6,168 nt of DNA. Source: a bacterium. Its GTDB lineage: Bacteria > Cyanobacteriota > Vampirovibrionia > Gastranaerophilales > Gastranaerophilaceae. Position 1 is the stretch's first letter, and each line of letters opens with the position of its first letter. Made by a program: the position numbers and the translations under genes. Positions 1 to 4,884 of this stretch are shown here, in pieces. Below the pieces are notes generated by a model, which saw only the letters and a list, made by a program, of their open reading frames with translations, was not told the origin of the DNA and made no database searches. The DNA is taken from the NCBI GenBank assembly GCA_017444705.1, contig JAFSWA010000002.1:1-6168 (forward strand), written 5' to 3'.

Positions 1-30
1 AACAAATACTTTGTTTAAATTGTTTTTCAT
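1..30 (-). CDS. N-terminal fragment of an unidentified leftward gene
   Basis: Only ten codons lie in the window, reading MKNNLNKVFV from the ATG at 30-28, and the frame is open to the edge. The start is supported by a consensus Shine-Dalgarno, AAAGGAG at 43-37 on the minus strand, with a 6-nt spacer. That is the same quality of site used by the symporter and muramidase genes in this window. Ten residues are too few to assign a family; the Lys/Asn-rich beginning followed by hydrophobic residues is compatible with many proteins. The gene is divergent from dnaN, and its upstream region is the repeat- and hairpin-rich stretch 45-323. I am fairly sure that a gene starts here and have no view on its product. 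Confidence 0.6.
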   Translation of the reverse strand, partial: MKNNLNKVFV

Positions 31-36
31 GCTATA

Positions 37-43
37 CTCCTTT
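37..43 (-). promoter_or_regulatory. Shine-Dalgarno site of the left-edge gene
   Basis: On the minus strand this reads AAAGGAG, 6 nt before the ATG at 30-28. It is the main reason for calling a gene start at the window edge. A perfect 10-bp palindrome, TACTTAAGTA at 45-54, lies one base upstream of it and could affect access to the site. Confidence 0.65.
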
Positions 44-60
44 GTACTTAAGTAATCGAC

Positions 61-116
61 AATCAACGGACAACCTTGCTTTAAGTGAGACAGGTATTTC
101 TAAAGTCTCGTTGATT
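61..116 (-). other. Potential structured RNA leader of the left-edge gene
   Basis: Read on the minus strand, AATCAACG (116-109) can pair perfectly with CGTTGATT (68-61), closing a loop of 40 nt. Inside it, GAGAC (109-105) can pair with GTCTC (91-87), so that one G is shared between two stackable stems. A short CTT/AAG pairing may sit on the other side. The 3' end of the outer stem is 17 nt before the Shine-Dalgarno of the left-edge gene, a normal place for a cis-acting leader element. I do not recognise a known riboswitch class. In AT-rich DNA such pairings can occur by chance, so this is a candidate only. Confidence 0.3.
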
Positions 117-131
117 AAAAGGAACATAGAC
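74..131 (-). repeat. Diverged inverted copy of the 58-bp repeat, ends conserved
   Basis: AAAGGAACATA at 118-128 is the exact reverse complement of TATGTTCCTTT at 174-184 inside the tandem repeat. The match extends to AAAGGAACATAGAC (118-131) against GTCTTATGTTCCTTT (170-184) with one extra T. The other end also matches: CCTTGCTT at 74-81 is the reverse complement of AAGCAAGG at 212-219. The two ends thus occur in the same relative order, 58 nt apart here against 50 nt in the direct copies, while the middle is unrelated. I infer a third, older copy in inverted orientation, or an element with conserved ends. On the minus strand the same match allows a long hairpin between 184-170 and 131-118. 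Confidence 0.45.
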
Positions 132-158
132 AATCTACATACGAGTCTAAAGTGACTT

Positions 159-280
159 AGGGTGCATTAGTCTTATGTTCCTTTCCTTATACTATTCAAT
201 ACAAAATCAATAAGCAAGGGTGCATTAGTCTTATGTTCCTTTCCTTATACTATTCAATACAAAATCAATAAGCAAGGGTG
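159..280. repeat. Perfect tandem duplication, 58-bp unit, two copies
   Basis: The unit at 159-216 recurs without a mismatch at 217-274, and the first 6 bases of a third unit, AGGGTG, follow at 275-280. AGGGTG therefore occurs three times at 58-bp spacing (159, 217, 275), the pattern expected when slippage or recombination duplicates a segment flanked by a short direct repeat. Exact identity over 58 bp argues for a recent event or active homogenisation. The unit contains no frame longer than 12 codons, and 58 is not a multiple of three, so it is not a protein repeat. On the minus strand each unit carries a weak promoter-like pair (TTGCTT, 17 nt, TAGTAT), which would place two copies upstream of the left-edge gene. 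An assembly error is an alternative. Confidence 0.95.
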
Positions 281-292
281 AAATTTTTTCAC
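278..292. repeat. Short palindrome GTGAAA-TTT-TTTCAC
   Basis: GTGAAA at 278-283 and TTTCAC at 287-292 form a perfect 6-bp inverted repeat around three T's, directly at the right edge of the tandem repeat. It could be a protein-binding site or simply AT-rich sequence. No function can be assigned. Confidence 0.35.
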
Positions 293-323
293 AACAAATT
301 AAAAAATAATATAAAAATTTGTT
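293..323. repeat. AT-rich inverted repeat next to the terminator
   Basis: AACAAATT (293-300) and AATTTGTT (316-323) are perfect reverse complements around a 15-nt A/T-only loop, ending exactly where the terminator stem begins. The stem is nearly all A-T pairs and would be weak as RNA. It is noted mainly as part of the unexplained structure before dnaN. Confidence 0.3.
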
Positions 324-354
324 AAAAGAGGTATTTTTAAAATACCTCTTTTTT
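324..354 (+). terminator. Strong intrinsic terminator without an upstream gene
   Basis: AAAAGAGGTATTTT (324-337) and AAAATACCTCTTTT (339-352) are perfect 14-nt reverse complements. In RNA the inner A-T pairs would open to give a stem of about 10-12 bp with a small loop. A run of six T's (349-354) follows, so the plus strand is the favoured reading. The only gene to its left reads away from it, so what it terminates is unclear: a small RNA from 31-323, read-through from outside the window, or dnaN's own transcript acting as an attenuator. The A-rich left arm also gives a few U's on the minus strand, so partial bidirectional use is possible. Confidence 0.8.
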
Positions 355-360
355 GATTTT

Positions 361-371
361 TATAATATAAT
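361..371 (+). promoter_or_regulatory. Probable dnaN promoter -10 region
   Basis: Two overlapping perfect TATAAT hexamers occur at 361-366 and 366-371, 20-30 bp before the dnaN Shine-Dalgarno, so a transcript would start near 373-380. The -35 positions fall inside the terminator stem and show no good TTGACA match. The promoter may therefore rely on the -10 element, or the hexamers may be chance in A/T-only sequence. Confidence 0.4.
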
Positions 372-399
372 AGTTACGGATATTTAAAAAGGAGTAATT

Positions 400-1521
400 A
401 TGAAGTTTTTAATAGAAAAAGAGGAATTATTAAAAGGATTAAGAATAGTTGAAAAAATCACATTACAAAGAGGAATTCAGCTTGTTTTAGCTAATTTTTT
501 ACTTGAAACAAAAGAAGATGAAATTATTTTTTCTTCTACTGATTATGATAATTCCGTAAAAACATCTTGCAGAGCTTCAATAGAAAAAGAGGGAAAAATA
601 ACACTTCCTGCAAAAAAATTATTTGATATAGTATCAAAACTTCCCGATAAACCTATCAGTTTTGAATTAAATGAAGAAAAATCGGCGGTTATGGTAAAAA
701 GCGGAAACTCAAAATTTGAAATAATAGGTATTTCAGCATCAGAATTTCCTGAAATTATAAAAGAAGAAGAATTAAAAACAGGAGAAATAATAAAATTAGA
801 AGTAGAACCGATAGTAAAAGCTGTCAAAAAATGTGTTTATTCTGCGGCAAGTTATGAAACAAGAAATGTAATAAGCGGTGTATTTTGTGCTATAAAAAAT
901 AATTCAATAGAAATGGCGGCAACTGACGGAAACAGACTTTCAAAATATACTGATACCTTAGCAAGTAAAGAGGGTGTTGACAGTTCTGTTGTTATTCCTG
1001 CAAAATCACTTTTGGAACTATTGAGAATTGTTCAGATTACAGAAGATAAATTTCTTGAAATTATTTTAAACAAAACTAAAATAATATACAAAACTGATAA
1101 ATTTATACTTATTTCAAGATTACAAGACGGAGTTTTTCCGCCATATAATCAGTTAATTCCTCAAAATTGTGAAAAAGTAGCAGTTGTGGAAAGACAAGGT
1201 TTGATAGATGCGTTAGAGCGTATGGCAATAATTGTTGACGGCAGAACAAGTATTGTAAAATTTAATTTTAATGAAAATGTATTAACGATTACGGCAGATT
1301 CCCCGAATGAGGGAAAAGGTGAAGAAATTCTTGAAATAGAATATTCTGCGGAAGAGTTAGATATAGCTTTCAATTATAAATATGTTTTGGAGTCATTAAA
1401 AAATATGGAAGAAGAAAAAGTAAAAATATGGTTAAGTACAAGTCTTTCAGCAACCGTATTTTTGCCTGATGAACAAGATAATTATTTATGTTTGATAATG
1501 CCGATGGAAGTAAGAGCATAG
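400..1521 (+). CDS. dnaN: DNA polymerase III subunit beta (sliding clamp)
   Basis: This is the ring-shaped processivity clamp that encircles DNA, tethers the replicative polymerase, and serves as a docking site for ligase, mismatch-repair and other factors. The product has 373 residues, close to the usual 365-380, and is full length with three clamp domains (about 1-120, 121-245 and 246-373). Family landmarks include LPAKKLFDIVSKLP (69-82) in domain I, AATDGNRL (173-180) in domain II, FPPYNQLIP (246-254), and the C-terminal MPM (367-369) that forms part of the pocket for clamp-binding peptides. The start follows AAAAAGGAG at 386-394 with a 5-nt spacer and begins at the conserved MKF. It heads a cluster with thrB 6 bp downstream. 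dnaA is not visible, so this is not the classic dnaA-dnaN order, at least on this side. After MPM the chain ends EVRA, where the E. coli clamp ends RL. Confidence 0.97.
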   Translation: MKFLIEKEELLKGLRIVEKITLQRGIQLVLANFLLETKEDEIIFSSTDYDNSVKTSCRASIEKEGKITLPAKKLFDIVSKLPDKPISFELNEEKSAVMVKSGNSKFEIIGISASEFPEIIKEEELKTGEIIKLEVEPIVKAVKKCVYSAASYETRNVISGVFCAIKNNSIEMAATDGNRLSKYTDTLASKEGVDSSVVIPAKSLLELLRIVQITEDKFLEIILNKTKIIYKTDKFILISRLQDGVFPPYNQLIPQNCEKVAVVERQGLIDALERMAIIVDGRTSIVKFNFNENVLTITADSPNEGKGEEILEIEYSAEELDIAFNYKYVLESLKNMEEEKVKIWLSTSLSATVFLPDEQDNYLCLIMPMEVRA

Positions 1522-1527
1522 AAAGAA

Positions 1528-2472
1528 ATGAAAGTTTCAGTAAAAGTACCCTCAACAACGGCAAATTTAGGACCCGGATTTGATATTTTTGGTTTAGCGT
1601 TACCTTTTTATAACGAAATAACTGTTGAAGAAACTGTTATTCCTCATCTTGGTATAGAATTTCACGTTTATGATGAAAAAGGAGAGGAAAATCTTTATAT
1701 AAAAAATGAAGGTGAGGAAAATATAGTATTTAAAGCTATAAAAATACTATATAATTTTGTGGGACAAGAGCCTGATTCTCTTAAAATTACAATAAAAACA
1801 GGAATTCCGATAGCGAGAGGTTTGGGAAGTTCTGCTTCTGTTATAGTCGGAGGATTAATTGCGGCAAATGAATTATTGGGAAATCCGTCTGATATAGATG
1901 CACTTTTAGCTATTGCAACAGAAGTTGAGGGTCATCCTGATAATGTTGTTCCTGCTTTTGTAGGGGGATTTGTTGTTGCTTCACAAGAAGATGACGGCAG
2001 GGTTATATACAGAAAAATAGAATGGAATAATGATTGGAAATTAACTGTTTGTATTCCTGATTTTGAATTGCAAACAGGAATTTCTCGTTCGGTTTTACCT
2101 GAAACAGTAAGTTATAAAGATGCTATTTTTAATACAAAAAGATGTTCAATGTTTATAGAGGCACTTCATACAAAAGATGATAAACTTATGAAACTTGCAC
2201 TTCAAGACAAACTACATCAACCATACAGAGAAAAATTAGTTCCGGGATTAAAAGAAATTTCAAACAAAATAAAAAATGAAGAAGATATTATAGGTTGTGT
2301 ATTATCCGGAGCAGGTCCGTCTTTGCTCGTAATATCAAAACAAAATGCCTTAGAAAAAGCAAAAGATATAATTAATGAAACTTATAATAATCTGAATATA
2401 AAAGTAGATGTTCTGACAGTGGAAATAGAACAAAACGGAGCGTATATAGAAAGTAACGGAGAAGAAAATTAA
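1528..2472 (+). CDS. thrB: Homoserine kinase
   Basis: A GHMP-superfamily kinase that phosphorylates homoserine with ATP to O-phosphohomoserine, the substrate of threonine synthase, in the cytoplasm. The 314 residues match the family's usual 300-320. Motifs in order: PSTTANLGPGFD near the N-terminus (8-19), the phosphate-binding loop PIARGLGSSAS (94-104), EGHPDN (134-139), TGISRSVLP (183-191), LHQPYR (229-234) and the C-terminal LSGAGPSLL (259-267). Together these separate ThrB from mevalonate or shikimate kinases. The start lies only 6 bp after the dnaN stop and has only a weak AGAAAG-like ribosome site, so translation is probably coupled to dnaN. The stop overlaps the next start by one base (TAATG). 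No threonine-attenuator leader is visible. No hom or thrC is in the window, so the rest of the pathway must be elsewhere. Confidence 0.96.
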   Translation: MKVSVKVPSTTANLGPGFDIFGLALPFYNEITVEETVIPHLGIEFHVYDEKGEENLYIKNEGEENIVFKAIKILYNFVGQEPDSLKITIKTGIPIARGLGSSASVIVGGLIAANELLGNPSDIDALLAIATEVEGHPDNVVPAFVGGFVVASQEDDGRVIYRKIEWNNDWKLTVCIPDFELQTGISRSVLPETVSYKDAIFNTKRCSMFIEALHTKDDKLMKLALQDKLHQPYREKLVPGLKEISNKIKNEEDIIGCVLSGAGPSLLVISKQNALEKAKDIINETYNNLNIKVDVLTVEIEQNGAYIESNGEEN

Positions 2473-3821
2473 TGAACGAAACATTGAAGAAATTTAGTAC
2501 AACACAATTTTTATATTTTTGTTTGGGATTTTTCGGACTTCAATTTGCTTGGCAAATGAGAATAATACTTTCAGGCCCTGTTACAGAGGGGTTAGGAGCT
2601 TCACCTTTTATATACGGTTTAATATGGCTTGCAGGTCCGTTTACGGGCATGGTAGTTCAACCTATTGTCGGAAGATTAAGCGATAAAACAATATCTCCTT
2701 TTGGTCGTAGACGCCCATATTTGTTAGGAGGTGCAATTTTAGCTTCTTTGGCTTTATGGTTATTTCCCAATTCCGCAGGAATTGCCAATTTTTTGCATAA
2801 TTTAACAGGTTTAAATTTGCCGTCTTGGTCTGCACTTTTGGTTGCAGCTATTATGATTTGGGTTATAGATGCTTGTGTTAATGTCGCTCAGGGTCCGTAT
2901 CGGGCATTAATTCCTGATGTTGTACCGCAAGAACAACATTCTGTTGCAAATTCTTATATAAGTCTTGCGATTGGCTTAGGCTCGGTTGTTGCGGCAGGAA
3001 CAGCACCATTTCTGAAATGTATTTTCAATTATCAAATGTCTATTGAAGCCCAGTTTATAATGGCAGCTATTGCTTTCACTTTGGGTATGACATGGACTTG
3101 TATAACAATAAAAGAAAAGAAACAGGAAAAACAAGAAATAAAAGAAAATATAAAGAAAGAATCTTTTATAGATTCTGTAAAAGAATTTTTTGCACTTTCT
3201 CCGGAAGTTTCAAAAATTTGTTTGATGCAGTTTTTCACATGGATTGGAACAATGTGTATGATGATATTTTTTACTCAATACAGTGTTCATACGATTTTTG
3301 GGGTTCCTGATATTGCTGTTGCAGGTGCGGATTTTAAGAATGCAACTTTGGAAGGAACGAATTTTTCTTCGATTTGTTTTGCGATTTTTAACTTAATATG
3401 TTTTTTGGTTGCAATTCCAATCGGAATATTTTCAGCCAAAATGGGTAACAAAAAAGTTCATATTTTTTCAATAATAACAATGATATTGGCATATTTGGTT
3501 ATGGCGTTTTCACATAATAAAATTATTGTAGCAATGATGATGGGAGTTTCAGGTATCGGCTGGGCAAGTATTTGTGCATTACCTTTTGCAATGCTTTCAA
3601 GATATATAAAACCGGGAACCGAGGGTTCTGTGATGGGTATTTTCAATATCTTCATAGCAGGTCCGCAAGTTGTTGTCTGCACGGTCGTTGCATGGATAAT
3701 AAATCATAATTCCATTGTAAAAGCCGCAGGAACTTTTTATCATTGGGAATATTCTTTTATAATCGGTGCAATGATGTTGGCTCTTGCAGCTTTAACAACT
3801 TTAACGATTAAAGATAATTAG
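2472..3821 (+). CDS. MFS transporter, SLC45-like (sugar:cation symporter type)
   Basis: An inner-membrane carrier of 449 residues with about twelve hydrophobic segments in two halves, separated by a charged Lys/Glu-rich loop (about 214-238). The first half matches the SLC45/plant-sucrose-transporter branch of the MFS: QFAWQM (24-29), IWLAGPFTGMVVQPIVGRLSD (51-71), FGRRRP (77-82) and the segment DACVNVAQGPYRALIPD (133-149). The second half has the related GIGWASICALPFAMLSR (361-377). Known relatives move sucrose, maltose or other glucosides with protons; the substrate here cannot be read from sequence. The start codon overlaps the thrB stop by one base, with GGAG at 2458-2461 ten nt upstream, so co-translation is likely. 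The stop is 2 bp from the end of the convergent muramidase gene, with no terminator between them. Confidence 0.88.
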   Translation: MNETLKKFSTTQFLYFCLGFFGLQFAWQMRIILSGPVTEGLGASPFIYGLIWLAGPFTGMVVQPIVGRLSDKTISPFGRRRPYLLGGAILASLALWLFPNSAGIANFLHNLTGLNLPSWSALLVAAIMIWVIDACVNVAQGPYRALIPDVVPQEQHSVANSYISLAIGLGSVVAAGTAPFLKCIFNYQMSIEAQFIMAAIAFTLGMTWTCITIKEKKQEKQEIKENIKKESFIDSVKEFFALSPEVSKICLMQFFTWIGTMCMMIFFTQYSVHTIFGVPDIAVAGADFKNATLEGTNFSSICFAIFNLICFLVAIPIGIFSAKMGNKKVHIFSIITMILAYLVMAFSHNKIIVAMMMGVSGIGWASICALPFAMLSRYIKPGTEGSVMGIFNIFIAGPQVVVCTVVAWIINHNSIVKAAGTFYHWEYSFIIGAMMLALAALTTLTIKDN

Positions 3822-3823
3822 TT

Positions 3824-4789
3824 TTAAATTACTACTTTTTTAATACTGTTTATTCGATTTTGCCAGCCGTTTAGATATCTTTTGTTTGATGAATCTTTTG
3901 AAACATAAGAATTATAAATTTTTAATCTTTCATTATACCAATCTGTATCATTTTTGCAAATTTTTGAAAGTCTTTGTGCTTCGGAAACACCGCATTGAAC
4001 AGCGGTATCAAACATCCAATAAGCGGTTTTTTTGTCTTTTGCATTATTTGCATTGCTTTTTAAATAATAATCATTATAATAAATTTCTTTAACCTCTTCA
4101 TCTGTTATATTTTTGACAGATTTTGTTTTATATGTTGTTTTATTATCGAAAGCTTTTCTTTTTAAATATGCATCATAAGTAACCTGTTGAATTCCTTTAT
4201 TAACAACATAAATTTTTCCGTCTTTTCCTTTTATTGAATTTATACCGCCTTCAGATTTTAATACTTTACTAATTAAAGAACTAAAAGTTTCGTCATTTTT
4301 ATCATAAGGTTTATAATAATATTCTTTTTGGGGAATATTTATTTCCTGACCGATTTTTAAATTTTTTGGATTTAAATTAGGATTAGCTTTTTTTAATTGA
4401 CCCGGTTTAAGCCAAAAAGCTTTTTCTATTTTTTCAAAATTATCACCTGATTTAATTTTATATTTTAAAAGTTTATTATCAGGCAAAATAGGATGAGATT
4501 GATTTGAAGATACAGCAGGTAATTTTGTAGCAAAAGGGTTTGTACTTTTAACAGAGTTTTGTCCTTTTGGTACAGCCTTAGGTTTATTTGAAAAATGAAC
4601 ACTGTCAAGTCCTACGGGAACACCTTTTTGGGGAGCAGGTTTAATAACAGGAATTATTAATCTCTGACCTGAAATTATAGGTTTACCTTTTTTAATATTA
4701 TTTACAACCATTAATTTATCGGTAGAAATTCCGTATTGTCTTGCAATACTATATAAGGTATCTCCTTTTTTCACTATATAAAATGCCAT
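3824..4789 (-). CDS. LysM-LysM-GH108 type peptidoglycan hydrolase
   Basis: A predicted cell-wall muramidase of 321 residues. LysM domains lie at about 3-47 (YIVKKGDTLYSIARQYGIS) and 109-153 (YKIKSGDNFEKIEKAF), joined by a Pro/Lys/Ser-rich linker (48-108). LysM binds N-acetylglucosamine-containing glycans. The C-terminal part resembles the GH108 lysozyme fold: VLKSEGG (176-182), with Glu180 as likely catalytic acid, NKGIQQVTYDAY (197-208), ITDEEVKEIYYNDYY (228-242) and FDTAVQCGV (260-268). A C-terminal peptidoglycan-binding-like segment ends in RYLNGWQNRI (304-313). The DPGGAT-like stretch common in GH108 is degenerate here (KDGKIYVV, 189-196). The start at 4789 is chosen because the first LysM begins right after it and AAAGAGGAG precedes it. 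An in-frame ATG at 4936 would lie inside the divergent symporter gene. With the chosen start there is no signal peptide, as in phage endolysins and some spore LysM proteins. Activity is inferred. Confidence 0.8.
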   Translation of the reverse strand: MAFYIVKKGDTLYSIARQYGISTDKLMVVNNIKKGKPIISGQRLIIPVIKPAPQKGVPVGLDSVHFSNKPKAVPKGQNSVKSTNPFATKLPAVSSNQSHPILPDNKLLKYKIKSGDNFEKIEKAFWLKPGQLKKANPNLNPKNLKIGQEINIPQKEYYYKPYDKNDETFSSLISKVLKSEGGINSIKGKDGKIYVVNKGIQQVTYDAYLKRKAFDNKTTYKTKSVKNITDEEVKEIYYNDYYLKSNANNAKDKKTAYWMFDTAVQCGVSEAQRLSKICKNDTDWYNERLKIYNSYVSKDSSNKRYLNGWQNRINSIKKVVI

Positions 4790-4884
4790 AAAAATTTCTC
4801 CTCTTTCTAATATAATTAAATAGTTTAATGTAAAAAAATTGCCAAAATTTAAAATTTTTGTAAAATTATGTAAAGGAGAGAAAA
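4790..4884. promoter_or_regulatory. Divergent promoter region, muramidase and symporter
   Basis: This 95-bp, almost pure A/T interval must hold the promoters of both divergent genes. For the rightward symporter, TTGCCA (4839-4844) and TAAAAT (4861-4866), 16 bp apart, each match consensus at five of six positions. However, the start would fall near 4873, on the Shine-Dalgarno itself (AAAGGAG, 4872-4878), giving a very short leader. For the leftward gene, TTGGCA (4845-4840 on the minus strand) overlaps the same bases, but the paired -10 (TATTTA, 4822-4817) is poor. If both are used, the two polymerases would compete for one site. A near-palindromic run, CAAAATTTAAAATTTTTG, sits at 4843-4860. 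Confidence 0.4.
4798..4806 (-). promoter_or_regulatory. Shine-Dalgarno that fixes the muramidase start
   Basis: The minus strand reads AAAGAGGAG, 8 nt before the ATG at 4789-4787. It favours this start over an in-frame upstream ATG at 4936, whose 49-residue extension would overlap the opposite-strand symporter gene. Confidence 0.75.

Larger units (their letters stand above)
31..399. other. Non-coding region between the left-edge gene and dnaN
   Basis: This 369-bp stretch has no open frame longer than about a dozen codons with a credible ribosome binding site on either strand. It contains a palindrome (45-54), an 8-bp inverted repeat closing a possible folded RNA (61-68 with 109-116), an inverted diverged copy of the local repeat (74-131), a perfect 58-bp tandem duplication (159-280), two small AT-rich hairpins (278-292 and 293-323), an intrinsic terminator (324-354) and the likely dnaN promoter (361-371). 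It serves as the upstream region for both divergent genes. It could also encode a small RNA ending at the terminator. Confidence 0.7.

Noticed and set aside
118..184. Invertible promoter switch flanked by the inverted repeat 118-131 / 170-184.
   Set aside because: The enclosed segment is only 38 bp, too short for typical invertible switches, and no recombinase gene is present.
175..271. Two identical 12-codon frames, MFLSLYYSIQNQ, at 175-213 and 233-271, one per tandem unit.
   Set aside because: No proper ribosome binding site precedes either ATG, the length is within chance for a repeated sequence, and nothing suggests selection on the frame.
159..280. CRISPR array.
   Set aside because: The units are contiguous with no spacers, only two are present, and there are no cas genes.
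285..293. TTTTTCACA, one mismatch from the DnaA box TTATNCACA, near dnaN: possible origin of replication.
   Set aside because: It is a single imperfect match in AT-rich DNA. No cluster of DnaA boxes and no dnaA gene is visible, and the 58-bp repeats contain no such box.
31..323. tRNA or other known RNA gene in the left intergenic region.
   Set aside because: No cloverleaf, CCA end or T-arm consensus could be found on either strand, and no known riboswitch core was recognised.
3092..3310. 72-residue frame within the transporter gene, and similar overlapping frames elsewhere on both strands.
   Set aside because: These are out-of-frame shadows of well-supported genes, without ribosome sites or recognisable domains.
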